Below, in pieces: positions 1-8,965 of a stretch of 64,000 bases of DNA. Source of the DNA: Alkalihalobacillus pseudalcaliphilus (lineage in GTDB: Bacteria; Bacillota; Bacilli; Bacillales; Bacillaceae_D); contig NZ_JAQQWS010000011.1 of NCBI RefSeq assembly GCF_028610675.1, positions 1-64,000 on the forward strand. Direction: 5' to 3'. Both the position numbers and the translations under genes were made by a program. The notes beneath the pieces are model-generated. The model saw nothing but the letters and a program-made list of their open reading frames with translations, was not told the origin of the DNA and searched no databases. Every line of letters starts with the position of its first letter. Within the stretch, counting starts at the first letter, position 1.

Positions 1-120
1 TGGCCTCTGTATCTTCACATTAACCCTCTCTTTGTGCAGTTACTCCAAGGTTTGGCCTCTGTATCTTCACATTAACCTTCTCTTCGTGTAGTTATTCCAA
101 GGTTTTAGTCAGTATCTGTA
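1..120. repeat. 52-bp tandem repeat, array A (at window edge)
   Basis: The unit starting TGGCCTCTGTATCTTCACAT recurs exactly 52 bp later (positions 1 and 53) with a few substitutions, then decays near 120. Each unit carries a TTACTCC/TTATTCC core (starts 40 and 92). The array runs off the left edge, so copy number is unknown. It resembles the 52-bp array at 18.7 kb (shared ATCT-CAC-ATTA and CAGTTACTCC blocks). Confidence 0.8.
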
Positions 121-155
121 CAAAACTTAATTAATCGTTAAGTTGGCGAGAGATG

Positions 156-212
156 ACTTTCATATTTGTTGGTGGCGAAGTGTATGAGGCTTCGCCATGC
201 GGGTTTTATTAA
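156..212 (+). repeat. Dispersed palindromic box (GTTGGTGGCGAAG family), copy 1
   Basis: It begins with ACTTTCAT, then GTTGGTGGCGAAG, a short loop, CTTCGCCATG and GGGTTTT. The GGCGAAG/CTTCGCC arms can form a hairpin. Related copies lie near 2.76, 28.34, 34.61, 46.01, 51.23 and 54.12 kb. This copy has lost the closing ATGAAAGT end. Between here and 533 I see no gene, only short frames without starts. Confidence 0.65.
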
Positions 213-532
213 GAAATTTATTGTATAACTCAATTAAGTTACTCCACCGAAAGCTTCTCTAGCTATTTGGTGGATTATTTTTGTAGGCTTAACGCCACCT
301 AAATTCTTTACTCTAATCGATAAGCCGTTGATAAAGGCGTTTGTGGAAGAATTGAAAATCCATTCCTTGCGAGTTTTTTATGCCCCAATCTTGGACAAAG
401 GTGCTCAAGAAATATAAACAAATGAGCAAGCCCCTTATACCTACTACAAATCATTTAATTATAAAACAGTTTATCCATTCGTTTGATGGTAGTTTAGGTG
501 GGATTAATCCTGATGTCTGTGTAACTTTTTAG

Positions 533-544
533 GTTGACGTCAAC
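533..544. promoter_or_regulatory. Perfect 12-bp palindrome over the -35 of the BCCT gene
   Basis: GTTGACGTCAAC is its own reverse complement and contains the TTGACG -35 hexamer of the promoter at 534-562. The position suits a repressor or activator site. No regulator gene is adjacent and the family of the binding protein is unknown. Confidence 0.4.
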
Positions 545-562
545 TTAAATTCATTCTAGAAT
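534..562 (+). promoter_or_regulatory. Predicted sigma-A promoter of the BCCT transporter gene
   Basis: TTGACG (534-539), a 17-base spacer and TAGAAT (557-562) form a near-consensus vegetative promoter. It would give a leader of about 170 nt before the start codon at 739. The leader holds no riboswitch class that I recognise. Confidence 0.55.
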
Positions 563-738
563 GTACCCTTTGACTTTTGGATAAAGGAGCGTTCGATAAT
601 GAGATGACTCTGAGCAAATTACCAGACATGTTTGAATGAATATAGTGGTGTTTTGTCATACTATAGTTGAGAAAATGAAAGAAAATATTTAAAGACGAAA
701 GGTGTGAACTCTGAGTTTTTTAAACTGAAGAGGCAATC

Positions 739-2388
739 ATGAAAACTAGTAAAAGCAGTTTATCCATTGTATTTTGGGTTTCATTAGGAATTGCAAGTAT
801 ATTTATTTTGTGGGGAATCTTATTTCCTTCCAATGTAGAGTCTGTTCTCGGGACTATTGATAGCTTTTTAGCAAGTTATTTTGGTTGGGTATATATTATT
901 GCAACAACTTTGTTTGTATTATTAGCCATTTTTCTTATAGTTGGCCCATTTGGTCGTATTCGTTTAGGAAGGCCAGATGAGAAGCCAGAATATAGTTACT
1001 TCACGTGGTTTGCTTTTCTATTTACAGCAGGTATGGGAGTTGGCCTTGTCTTCTTCGGAGTTTCCGAGCCTTTAACACATTATCACAATCCACCCTCAGC
1101 GAACCCGATGTCTATGGCTGCTGCTGAAGAGTCATTGCGTTACACCTTATTCCATTGGGGATTTCACCCATGGGCAACTTACGCAATTGTCGCATTGACA
1201 TTAGCTTATTTTAAATTTAGACACCATGCACCTGCTTTAATAAGCTCAGCTTTAACTCCTATTCTTGGTAAAAGAACGAATGGAACATTAGGTTTCAGTG
1301 TAGATATTTTAGCCGTTTTTGTCACGATTTTCGGTATTGCAACATCACTGGGACTGGGGGCATCACAAATAACAGCTGGTCTAAGTTATACATATAATGG
1401 ATTTGAAAACAATACGACCATGACTATGATTGTCATTGCTATTGTTACCGTATTATTTATTTTATCTGCCATGAGCGGTTTAGATAAAGGGATTCGTTAC
1501 TTGAGCTGGGCTAATATCATTATTGCCGTCGCACTCATGCTGTTTGTGTTTGCACTTAGTTCACCTGTTCGAATTTTTGAAGGCTTTACTACTACAGTAG
1601 GTAACTATCTCCAGAATTTACCTAGTATGACTTTAGGAATGAATACATTTACAGGGGAAAGAGAATTTCTCAATGATTGGACGCTTTTCTACTGGTCATG
1701 GTGGATTGGGTGGTCTACATTTGTCGGGACATTTATTGCCCGTGTCTCACGTGGAAGAACAATAAGAGAATTTGTATTGGGTGTCATGGCTGTTCCAGTA
1801 GTATTTAGTGCCCTATGGTTTGCTATTTTTGGAATAGCAGGTATTGATTTAGACAATGCTTATTCTGGAGCTTTATATCAAATCATACTTGACCAAGGAA
1901 ATGAAGTGGCCTTATTCGCTTTCTTAGAGCAATACCCATTTAGTCCCTTAATACTCGGAATTGCTATTTTGTTAATATCATCATTCTTTATCACATCAGC
2001 CGATTCCGCTACATTCGTGCTTGGTATGCTAACAACAGGCGGACGATTAAATCCTCAAGTAAAAGTCAAGGTAATATGGGGATTAATTCTTTCAGGGACT
2101 GCATCTGTTCTTTTACTTTCAGGCGGGTTACAAGCATTAGAAATGGCCATGTTAATCGCTGCTTTCCCTTTTACCTTCGTTGTCATCTTAATGATGGTCT
2201 CATTGTTAAAAGCCCTGAGTAGTGAATACGATATTCTACGCTTAGAATTAAAACACAAAGAGTGGGGAAAGCCATATCAAGAAGAATCCAAAGAAGAATT
2301 AAAAGTGATGAAAGAGGAATTCGAATCTACGATGCCTGAAGAAATTGTAGATGAGGCAATGAAAGACCAAACAAACCATGAACGTTAA
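739..2388 (+). CDS. BCCT family transporter (betaine/choline/ectoine type)
   Basis: This 549-residue membrane protein is a secondary carrier of the betaine-choline-carnitine family, which imports trimethylammonium compounds or ectoine, usually with Na+. About twelve hydrophobic segments are visible. Family marks are the glycine-rich GMGVGLVFFGVSEP stretch near residue 98 and the tryptophan-rich segment with WSWWIGWSTFVG near residues 318-330, followed by RVSRGRTIREF. The acidic and basic hydrophilic C-terminal tail after residue 500 fits the osmosensing or regulatory tails of this family. Start: ATG after GAAGAGG. The gene stands alone behind its own promoter and ends in a terminator. Substrate cannot be told from sequence by eye; OpuD-like glycine betaine uptake is the default guess, and the ehu operon at 28-31 kb makes osmoprotection a shared theme. 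Confidence 0.9.
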   Translation: MKTSKSSLSIVFWVSLGIASIFILWGILFPSNVESVLGTIDSFLASYFGWVYIIATTLFVLLAIFLIVGPFGRIRLGRPDEKPEYSYFTWFAFLFTAGMGVGLVFFGVSEPLTHYHNPPSANPMSMAAAEESLRYTLFHWGFHPWATYAIVALTLAYFKFRHHAPALISSALTPILGKRTNGTLGFSVDILAVFVTIFGIATSLGLGASQITAGLSYTYNGFENNTTMTMIVIAIVTVLFILSAMSGLDKGIRYLSWANIIIAVALMLFVFALSSPVRIFEGFTTTVGNYLQNLPSMTLGMNTFTGEREFLNDWTLFYWSWWIGWSTFVGTFIARVSRGRTIREFVLGVMAVPVVFSALWFAIFGIAGIDLDNAYSGALYQIILDQGNEVALFAFLEQYPFSPLILGIAILLISSFFITSADSATFVLGMLTTGGRLNPQVKVKVIWGLILSGTASVLLLSGGLQALEMAMLIAAFPFTFVVILMMVSLLKALSSEYDILRLELKHKEWGKPYQEESKEELKVMKEEFESTMPEEIVDEAMKDQTNHER

Positions 2389-2397
2389 AGCTTGTCA

Positions 2398-2430
2398 TAG
2401 AACCTTCCCTTTGGGTAGGTTCTATTTTTC
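2398..2430 (+). terminator. Rho-independent terminator of the BCCT gene
   Basis: AGAACCTTCCC and GGGTAGGTTCT form a stem with a 3-base loop and one mismatch, followed by TATTTTT, just after the stop codon. Confidence 0.8.
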
Positions 2431-2756
2431 GAGGAGAGCTATATAACTGTTGAAGACATTCGCCCTTTTTATCGCTTGGATTACATCAATACTAAGCAAT
2501 ATTGGGAGTAGTTGAAACGACCTTCACTTATAAAATGTATTGTTGGCAAACTTGACCAATTTGTTGCGAATAGGCTATCCTTTTTATGTATTGTAAAATT
2601 GACTAACGAAATAGAGCTTAACAATGATCCTTCCATCAAACACTAAGCTTCTCGTATTTTAAGATAAAATGACAAAATTCGGTTTTGTTACTCACTACCA
2701 TGTAACCAAAAGCCCAAAATAGCCTTTAAACCTATTAATATTCCTCATAAATACTA
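2431..2756. other. Non-coding stretch, no recognisable content
   Basis: All frames are interrupted. A short stretch around 2449-2650 is open for about 65 codons apart from one stop but has no recognisable family. It is AT-rich and may be decayed sequence. Confidence 0.4.
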
Positions 2757-2816
2757 TACACATACAAAACCCATATGGCGAAGCCCAGTTCACATCACAT
2801 CGCCAACAATCATATT
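2757..2816 (-). repeat. Dispersed palindromic box (GTTGGTGGCGAAG family), copy 2, degenerate
   Basis: Reading on the minus strand the block runs TTGTTGGCGATG, then GGCTTCGCCATATGGG and TTTTGTATG, matching the copies at 156 and 34606 with substitutions. It lies just upstream of the two-component operon. Confidence 0.55.
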
Positions 2817-2882
2817 GAGAACCTTTAGATTCCTAATCTTAATAAGGAAGAATCGATCTGCATAAAGGAAGGAGGACACAAC

Positions 2883-3566
2883 TTGAACATGAATATCTTT
2901 ATTATTGAAGATGACCCCCTTATTTTAGAGGCGTTAAATGAAGGATTAAGCCAGTGGTCATATCAGGTAAGTAGTCCAAGCGATTTTTCTTTGGTTATGG
3001 AGGCCTTTGTAGCAAATCGCCCCCACTTAGTCATCATTGATATACAGCTCCCTAAATTTGATGGCTTCCATTGGTGCAGAGAAATACGTGCTATTTCAAA
3101 AGTACCCATCCTCTTTCTCTCCTCAAGAGATCATCCGATGGATATCGTGATGGCCATGAATTTAGGGGCAGACGATTACGTCCAAAAACCTTTTCATATG
3201 GATGTTCTTCTCGCCAAAATTAGGGCGATTCTACGGAGAACGTATACATATGAAGAAGCTTCAGCTGATGTGATTGAATGGAATCAAGCGATGATCGACT
3301 TAAAAAAAGGAGAAATCCATAAAGATGGAACAACGATAGAACTAACTAAAAATGAATTTTTTATTCTTTCAATATTAATAAAATCAAATAATGAGATTGT
3401 TTCACGTCACGAATTGATGAGAATACTTTGGGATGATGATCAATTTATAAATGACAATACATTAACTGCTAACATTACACGGCTACGCCAAAAGCTTTCC
3501 GCTCTTCAATTAGCCGATGCAATCGTCACAAAAAAAGGGCTTGGATACATGTCCATTACACTATAG
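2883..3566 (+). CDS. yxdJ: Response regulator of a BceRS/YxdJK-type system
   Basis: OmpR-family response regulator of 227 residues. The N-terminal receiver domain has the acidic pair D10-D11, phosphoacceptor D53 in IIDIQLPKFDG, and K102 in QKPF; the C-terminal half is a winged helix (motif DNTLTANITRLRQKL). The DGFHWCREIR and LFLSSRDHP blocks are typical of the peptide-antibiotic-sensing BceR/YxdJ group, whose target is the promoter of the neighbouring ABC transporter. Start: TTG at 2883 with GGAGG seven bases upstream; the ATG at 2889 would be too far away. The stop codon lies inside the ribosome binding site of the kinase gene. The symbol is chosen because the five-gene order ending in a yxeA homologue matches yxdJKLM-yxeA of B. 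subtilis. Confidence 0.88.
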   Translation: MNMNIFIIEDDPLILEALNEGLSQWSYQVSSPSDFSLVMEAFVANRPHLVIIDIQLPKFDGFHWCREIRAISKVPILFLSSRDHPMDIVMAMNLGADDYVQKPFHMDVLLAKIRAILRRTYTYEEASADVIEWNQAMIDLKKGEIHKDGTTIELTKNEFFILSILIKSNNEIVSRHELMRILWDDDQFINDNTLTANITRLRQKLSALQLADAIVTKKGLGYMSITL

Positions 3567-3577
3567 GAGGGTCAAAA

Positions 3578-4615
3578 TTGGTCATTGATTATCTAGTTTA
3601 CAAAAAAAGTTGGCTCGGTCTCCTGGCGACACTCCTTCTATTAACAAACACGCTCATCCTAATTGATGCAGGCATTCGTGTTGAGTCCCTTTCAATGATT
3701 TATTTAAATGGGCTGTTCCTAACAGTCTGTATTATTTTTTTTGTTTGGAGGTACAAAAAAGAAACCGCCTATTATAAATCTTTGCTTACCGTTTTTAACG
3801 ACCTAAGCGATGATTGGTTTCAAAGCATACCACCTCCAAATCAATCGTTTCCTGACCATTACTTATATAAAATTTTTCAATCCATTGATGAGCAAGAGCA
3901 AAACAAACGTCGTGAGGACCACTTCTCTCAACAGATGGGCCATAATGATCTTGCTTCCTGGGTGCACGAAATGAAAACGCCACTTACGGCGATGAAAATA
4001 ACCATTGATGCTTACCCGTCGAATGAGTTAGCTCAAAGGCTTCAAACCAATTGGCTAAAGTTACATATCTTACTTGACCAGCAGCTTTATATGTCACGAT
4101 TAGCCACTTTAGACGCGGACCTGTTGCCAGAGAAGCTAGAAGTAGACGCTTTGTTAAAAGAAGAAATTCGTCAGCTAGCTACCTGGTGTATGGAAAAAAA
4201 TCTAGCGGTGGAGCTATCAGGAAACACAAAAATTACCGTATATACGGATAAAAAGTGGTGCGGGTTTGTCATGCGTCAACTTCTCACAAATGCCATTAAA
4301 TACAGCCCGGCAAATGGAACAATTGTCATTCATATTCATTCAGATGATAACGATTCCGTTTTTGTAAATGTGACAGATCAGGGACCTGGTATTCAAGCAC
4401 ATGATCTCCCCCGAATTTTTGACCGAGGCTTTACAGGAGAAAACGGACGCATTCAACATAACGCTACCGGAATGGGGCTTTACCTTGCTCGAGAAATAAG
4501 CAAGAAGTTACATATTCAACTTCATGTTACTTCGGCTATAGGTGATGGCACATCCGTTTCCATGAGTTTTACTCGAACGAATTCATTTGAACAGATTAGA
4601 CGATCCATGTTATAA
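3578..4615 (+). CDS. yxdK: Intramembrane-sensing histidine kinase (BceS/YxdK type)
   Basis: A 345-residue kinase with two N-terminal membrane helices (about 12-30 and 38-57) joined by a very short loop, so it has no real extracellular sensor domain. This is the mark of kinases that learn about peptide antibiotics from their partner ABC transporter. The phosphoacceptor is H130 in SWVHEMKTPLTAMK. The ATPase domain follows, with N box QLLTNAIKYSP and G boxes DQGPGIQ and GMGLYLAREI. Start: TTG with AGGAGG seven bases upstream. It is co-transcribed with the regulator gene and followed by a terminator, so the transporter genes form a separate, probably inducible unit. Confidence 0.9.
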   Translation: MVIDYLVYKKSWLGLLATLLLLTNTLILIDAGIRVESLSMIYLNGLFLTVCIIFFVWRYKKETAYYKSLLTVFNDLSDDWFQSIPPPNQSFPDHYLYKIFQSIDEQEQNKRREDHFSQQMGHNDLASWVHEMKTPLTAMKITIDAYPSNELAQRLQTNWLKLHILLDQQLYMSRLATLDADLLPEKLEVDALLKEEIRQLATWCMEKNLAVELSGNTKITVYTDKKWCGFVMRQLLTNAIKYSPANGTIVIHIHSDDNDSVFVNVTDQGPGIQAHDLPRIFDRGFTGENGRIQHNATGMGLYLAREISKKLHIQLHVTSAIGDGTSVSMSFTRTNSFEQIRRSML

Positions 4616-4622
4616 AATTACG

Positions 4623-4664
4623 AAAAAAGTAGTCAGGCCTTATTCATTGTCTGCCTACTTTTTA
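4623..4664 (+). terminator. Terminator between the two-component genes and the ABC transporter genes
   Basis: AAAAAGTAG-CAG pairs with CTG-CTACTTTTT over a loop of about 17 bases, followed by T-rich sequence. It separates constitutive regulator genes from the transporter genes. Confidence 0.7.
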
Positions 4665-4779
4665 TTTGCCTAGGTGACAAAAATATCACATTAAACGTCA
4701 TTTTATCATGTAAAGCGTACGACCTAGAATTGAAACAGAACTATACTATGTGTATACAAACAAGATAGGAGTGTACGGA

Positions 4780-5559
4780 ATGATGAATCAAAAGAAACTT
4801 AAAACCATTTTAAATGCTGAAGGTGTAAGTAAATCCTATGGTTCCAAGGGCCATGTTCAAAAAGTCTTAAATGGTATAGACCTTCGTGTCATGGAAGGTG
4901 AATTTGTGGGTATCATGGGACCTTCAGGTTCAGGTAAAACGACTCTTCTAAATACGCTGGCAACAATTGATCGTGCCTCAGATGGTCAAATTTTTATACA
5001 TGATCATGAAATTTCGAGCATGAAAGACAGCCAGCTTTCGAATGTACGCCGCCAGCATTTAGGATTCATTTTTCAGGACTATAATTTACTCGATACATTA
5101 ACGGTAAAAGAAAATATATTGTTACCTGTCTCACTAACAAAAATAAGTAAAAGTCAGGCGGTGGAAGAATTTAACGCCATCGCAGAGATGTTAGGAATTA
5201 AGGAACTAGCGAATAAGTACCCTTCTGAAATTTCGGGCGGTCAGAAACAAAGAACCTCTGCAGCTAGAGCGTTAATTCATTCACCATCACTTGTATTTGC
5301 TGATGAGCCTACTGGTGCCCTTGATTCAAAAGCAGCCTCCAATTTATTAGAAAATTTACATGACATTAATCAATCGCGGCAAGTCACTATCGTGATGGTT
5401 ACCCATGACCCTTTGGCCTCTAGCTATTGCAACCGTGTCGTCTTTCTAAAAGATGGAAGAATTTTTTCTGAATTATACCGGGGAGAGAAAACGAGAGAAG
5501 CCTTCTTTAAGGATATTCTTGATATGCAAGCCGTTCTTGGAGGAGGCAACCAAAAATGA
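4780..5559 (+). CDS. yxdL: BceA/YxdL-type ABC transporter ATP-binding protein
   Basis: An ATPase of 259 residues that pairs with the following permease in a BceAB-type resistance and sensing complex. Visible motifs: Walker A GPSGSGKTT, Q-loop FIFQDYNLLD, ABC signature SGGQKQR, Walker B VFADEPTGALDSK, and the switch histidine in MVTHD. An in-frame ATG lies at 4750, but AGGAG at 4767-4771 supports ATG 4780 (spacing 8). It overlaps the permease gene by ATGA, implying translational coupling. Regulation by the upstream response regulator is expected from family knowledge; I did not find a convincing binding site in 4665-4760. Confidence 0.9.
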   Translation: MMNQKKLKTILNAEGVSKSYGSKGHVQKVLNGIDLRVMEGEFVGIMGPSGSGKTTLLNTLATIDRASDGQIFIHDHEISSMKDSQLSNVRRQHLGFIFQDYNLLDTLTVKENILLPVSLTKISKSQAVEEFNAIAEMLGIKELANKYPSEISGGQKQRTSAARALIHSPSLVFADEPTGALDSKAASNLLENLHDINQSRQVTIVMVTHDPLASSYCNRVVFLKDGRIFSELYRGEKTREAFFKDILDMQAVLGGGNQK

Positions 5560-7478
5560 ACACACGGAAATTAGTGATCCGCAGTATGCGAAAAAACATC
5601 AAAATGTATTACCTTTATTTCTTCGCGATGATTTTCAGCATCAGTTTGTATTTTATCTTTTCCACTCTACAAAATGATCCGATGATTATCGAGATGAATC
5701 AAGCTAGCATGAACTTTGCAACAAGCTTTCAAGTGGCAGGAATTTTACTCATTCTGATTACCATTGTGTTCACGATGTATGCTACAAACATTTTCATTAG
5801 ACGGCGTAGTCAAGAAATAGGCATGTATCAATTAATAGGCTTATCCAAGGCTTGGGTCGCTAGAGTACTCATCTTAGAACATACGATTCTTGGTCTAGGA
5901 GCTTTATTAATTGGCATGCTAGTTGGAGCTGTACTAGCACGACTTTTTCTTTTGCTGTTTATGAATCTTATAGGATTAGAAGCTATGATTGGTCTAACTT
6001 TTTCTGGTCAAGCAGTTATTCAGACTATGGCTGTTTTTGCTTGCCTGATTGCTGCGACATCGTTACAAATTATGATCACGGTTTATCGAAGTACACTCCT
6101 ACAATTATTTCAAGCAAATAATCAACATGATCACTTTGTCAAACGTCCAAGTATCGTTAGCGGCATTTTAGGGTTCACAGGATTAGGTCTAATAGGATTT
6201 GGTTATTATGTGTCTACTTTAATCGTAGACCATGCCGATTTACTGATGTTCCTCATGTTAGCAGTCCTAGTCAGTACCATACTCGGAACCTATTTAGTCT
6301 TCCATACGACCATAAGCTGGCTCTTATATGTCTTTCGTAAAAAGAAAAATGGAAATCTTGGCTTGTATAATAGCCTTTCGATAGCACCATTAATGCATAG
6401 AATGAAAGGTCACGCCAATTCATTAACCTTAATAACGGTATTATCTGCGATGACGATTACGATGATTTCACTTTCCTATTCCTTATACTATTCGACCGAA
6501 AACGATGTGAGATTGGCGATGCCCTTTGATTTTGCCGTGGAAAACATGCAAGAGGAAGCCACTGTCATATCAAACATGTTAGAAGCAGAACAAATTGATT
6601 TTGAGCATTACCAACTAGATGCGATCCGATTTGACGGTGCATGGGTGGAGCAGGATTCAACTGCAGATAATCGTCACAGAACCTTTATGCTTTTCTCAGC
6701 CACTCAGTTAGTGGAGGCAGGCTTAGACGTTCAGAGTCCTCCATTTGGTGAAGCCATCTATTATAATACGCGGGCCATTATCGAAGGAAACGACATTTCC
6801 TTCCCCAAAGACGTACAGTACGCATCAGACAATGAAACAAATCAGCTGATAGTCTCTCAATTTTTGCTTGACAATGTAATGAATTACAGATTTTATGGTG
6901 AACAATTACTTGTTTCTCATGAGACCTTTGAAAGTATGAAAAACAACATTCAGGAAAATGAATATAAAGAAACTTTGAGCTTTGATGTGTTTCATGTCTT
7001 GGATACCGAACAATCAGATATTGCCTCTAGCATTTTTCTAATGAATGTAGACGATGACATGTATATCACTGACTTTTATACCGCTTACGAGGAATCTCGA
7101 CAAACATTCGGCCTGCTCATTTTCATCGCTGGTATTTTAGGTTTTGTTTTTATCCTTTCAACAGGAAGTATTTTATATTTCAAACAAATGACAGAGGCAG
7201 AACAAGAAAAAACACATTATAAGACTTTGCGACAACTTGGATTTCAAGTGAACGATATCATGAAAGGCATTATCCGTAAACAGCTGTTTGTTTTTTTAAT
7301 CCCGTTAGGAATTGGCTTAATTCACGCTGCTTTTGCTCTAAACGTCGGTTCTGTTCTCATCGCTGCAAGTATGCTCACGCCCATTATCATTAGTATGGCA
7401 GCCTATATCATCATCTACTTAGTCTTTGCAGCACTCACCATCCAATACTACAGAAGCATTGTCAAAAGTGCTTTATAG
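5556..7478 (+). CDS. yxdM: BceB/YxdM-type ABC transporter permease
   Basis: A 640-residue permease of the FtsX/BceB type. The order is one N-terminal membrane helix, a group of helices up to about residue 310, a long hydrophilic domain of about 200 residues (about 315-515) expected outside the cell, and three C-terminal helices. That large extracellular domain between helices 7 and 8 is the family hallmark and binds or senses the antimicrobial peptide, passing the signal to the partner kinase. Starts in the ATGA overlap with the ATPase gene. Length agrees with BceB, PsdB and YxdM (about 620-650). The inducing peptide cannot be read from sequence. Confidence 0.9.
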   Translation: MNTRKLVIRSMRKNIKMYYLYFFAMIFSISLYFIFSTLQNDPMIIEMNQASMNFATSFQVAGILLILITIVFTMYATNIFIRRRSQEIGMYQLIGLSKAWVARVLILEHTILGLGALLIGMLVGAVLARLFLLLFMNLIGLEAMIGLTFSGQAVIQTMAVFACLIAATSLQIMITVYRSTLLQLFQANNQHDHFVKRPSIVSGILGFTGLGLIGFGYYVSTLIVDHADLLMFLMLAVLVSTILGTYLVFHTTISWLLYVFRKKKNGNLGLYNSLSIAPLMHRMKGHANSLTLITVLSAMTITMISLSYSLYYSTENDVRLAMPFDFAVENMQEEATVISNMLEAEQIDFEHYQLDAIRFDGAWVEQDSTADNRHRTFMLFSATQLVEAGLDVQSPPFGEAIYYNTRAIIEGNDISFPKDVQYASDNETNQLIVSQFLLDNVMNYRFYGEQLLVSHETFESMKNNIQENEYKETLSFDVFHVLDTEQSDIASSIFLMNVDDDMYITDFYTAYEESRQTFGLLIFIAGILGFVFILSTGSILYFKQMTEAEQEKTHYKTLRQLGFQVNDIMKGIIRKQLFVFLIPLGIGLIHAAFALNVGSVLIAASMLTPIIISMAAYIIIYLVFAALTIQYYRSIVKSAL

Positions 7479-7494
7479 AAAGGAATATCTGTAT

Positions 7495-7815
7495 ATGAAA
7501 AAAGCGATAATCTCCATTCTCATTCTTATTGTAATCATAGGAAGCCTTTACGTTCTTTTTCGCGAGACATTCGACCGATTCAACCCATTCATTTCCGAAG
7601 ACTATATTTATGTGGAAGTTCAAGATGAAGATGAACCTAAAGACGATAACGGAAGATTCACGTATGATTTGAAAGGAATAAACGAAAACAAAGAAACAAA
7701 ACGTGTCGTATTTAGCACCAGTACACAGCTCGAACCAGGTACATTCATAAGAGTGCTCGCAAAAGGAATGTACGCGATAGAATATACATTGATAAGTGAG
7801 GATGACATGCCTTAG
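7495..7815 (+). CDS. yxeA: YxeA family small secreted or membrane-anchored protein
   Basis: A 106-residue protein with an uncleaved signal anchor or signal peptide (about 5-23) and a short extracytoplasmic domain of the YxeA family (DUF1093 type), with its VVFSTSTQLEPGTFIRVLAKG core. It closes the operon, as yxeA does behind yxdJKLM in B. subtilis. An earlier in-frame start at 7426 lies inside the permease gene; the ATG at 7495 after AGAAAGGAATATCTGT is the better start. The role is unknown; membership in the operon suggests a link to peptide sensing or resistance. Confidence 0.75.
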   Translation: MKKAIISILILIVIIGSLYVLFRETFDRFNPFISEDYIYVEVQDEDEPKDDNGRFTYDLKGINENKETKRVVFSTSTQLEPGTFIRVLAKGMYAIEYTLISEDDMP

Positions 7816-7902
7816 AAGATATGACTAGTAAGGTGTTTTAAACATGACAACTCATTTTACTAGTAAAACACTCACCACTTAAAACTTTATATGCTCACTA
7901 TT

Positions 7903-7940
7903 AGAAAGTCGACTTCTCTCAGGAATCGACTTTCTTATAT
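7903..7940 (+). terminator. Terminator of the yxdLM-yxeA operon
   Basis: AGAAAGTCGA and TCGACTTTCT are perfect 10-bp arms around a 13-base loop, followed by TATAT rather than a long T-run. From 7941 to the tRNA at 8359 I see no gene. Confidence 0.65.
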
Positions 7941-8358
7941 CACATACTCTTGCTACTATTACTTTTTAATTTCCTTTTTGAACTTTTTTCCTCTTTAAAA
8001 CATTCAAAACACTTTCTAATTGTTGCTTCACTCATATTCTAAACCACTTTAATCATTATATGAAAGATAGTCTGTTAGAATGTAATACTTAGTGTCTTGA
8101 TTACAATTCAAAAGAAACCCATGATCATCCATCCATACAGCAATCAATAAAAACACTTTTGAAGACCCCAGTAAAGAAATCGGTAATACCCATCACGAGA
8201 GATGACCAAAGTACATAAAAATTAACCAATACTCTACTTTGATAGTTGACAGAATCACTCCACTCTTTAGTACTACCTTGAATTTATTGTAAGAACAATT
8301 AAATAACGCGAGATTCCGAAAAGCCGAAATCCCACGTCATGATTGGTGTTGCGTATGA

Positions 8359-8431
8359 TGGAGCATAGCGGGCTCGAACCGCTGACCTCTTCGCTGCCAG
8401 CGAAGCGCTCTCCCAGCTGAGCTAATGCCCC
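8359..8431 (-). tRNA. tRNA-Ala, anticodon GGC
   Basis: On the minus strand the 73-nt cloverleaf starts GGGGCAT and ends ATGCTCC plus discriminator A. D-arm GCTC/GAGC, anticodon stem CTTCG/CGAAG with loop CTGGCAG (anticodon GGC, reading GCC and GCU), and T-arm AGCGG/CCGCT with TTCGAGC loop are all present. CCA is not encoded. The gene stands alone rather than in an rRNA or tRNA cluster. Confidence 0.95.
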
Positions 8432-8505
8432 GTATGTTGCATCTAGATGCAATGTTATGTACAAAATTATTATAGAAGTTTTGAGCCTTTTGTGCAACTA
8501 TTAAT

Positions 8506-8667
8506 TTAACCTAAAAGCAAGCCGAGCCCCCACCAAGCCAATGCCGCAATGACCCCTATAAAGGCCGAGGCTAAAATAAGTTCTTTTTTTAATTTCTTTT
8601 CTTTCACAAAATCAAATAATGTCCACCCTACAAAAACTGTAAAACCAAAAACAATTGCATCAACCAT
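8506..8667 (-). CDS. Small two-helix membrane protein, unknown function
   Basis: A 53-residue protein made of two hydrophobic helices (about 5-18 and 30-52) around a basic KEKKLKKE loop. The frame extends upstream to 8727, but GGGGAGGAAAAG just before the ATG at 8665-8667 fixes this start. I do not recognise the family. It stands between the tRNA gene and the second ABC transporter and is transcribed in the same direction as both. Confidence 0.6.
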   Translation of the reverse strand: MVDAIVFGFTVFVGWTLFDFVKEKKLKKELILASAFIGVIAALAWWGLGLLLG

Positions 8668-8765
8668 CAACTTTTCCTCCCCGTTCGCACTTAAACCATT
8701 GTAGCAGATATCGCTTTTTAAATCCAAGTCGACTTAACGGGGTTTATATAGAGTGGATACCATGA

Positions 8766-8965
8766 TTAAACTTTTCTCATTTCAACCTTAATAGGAAAGC
8801 TTCTCGCACCTATGACTCCTATCCTATCAAACCAATCACTACGATCAATGACAGAAAAAATCTGAGTACCTTCCTCTAAAGAAGTTGCAGATAAATCTTC
8901 CGTAAAATCTACAGTTTTGTTTCCTGTTTTTATATAATTCGCTTTTGTTTTCTTTGAAGATTCTT
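8766..8965 (-). pseudogene. Startless reading frame after the second BceB-type gene
   Basis: Directly after the permease stop (8966) an open frame of about 65 codons continues in another phase to a TAA at 8766-8768. It includes GNKTVDF, LEEGTQIF and ARSFPIKVEMRKV. No ATG, GTG or TTG start is available after the permease stop. The position, and a faint likeness to YxeA (K-V-F ... L-E-G-T), suggest the decayed 3' part of a yxeA-like gene, but this is a guess. Confidence 0.3.

Noticed and set aside
255..420. Minus-strand frame reading FINGLSIRVKNLGGVKPTKII, perhaps a transposase end
   Set aside because: Only about 47 codons, no start, and no family that I could name with confidence.
2449..2650. 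Open stretch of about 65 codons resembling a transposase fragment
   Set aside because: Interrupted by a stop and without recognisable catalytic or conserved residues.
4665..4760. BceR-type binding site upstream of the first ABC ATPase gene
   Set aside because: TGACAAAAATATCACA is suggestive, but the spacing does not match the known half-site arrangement well enough.
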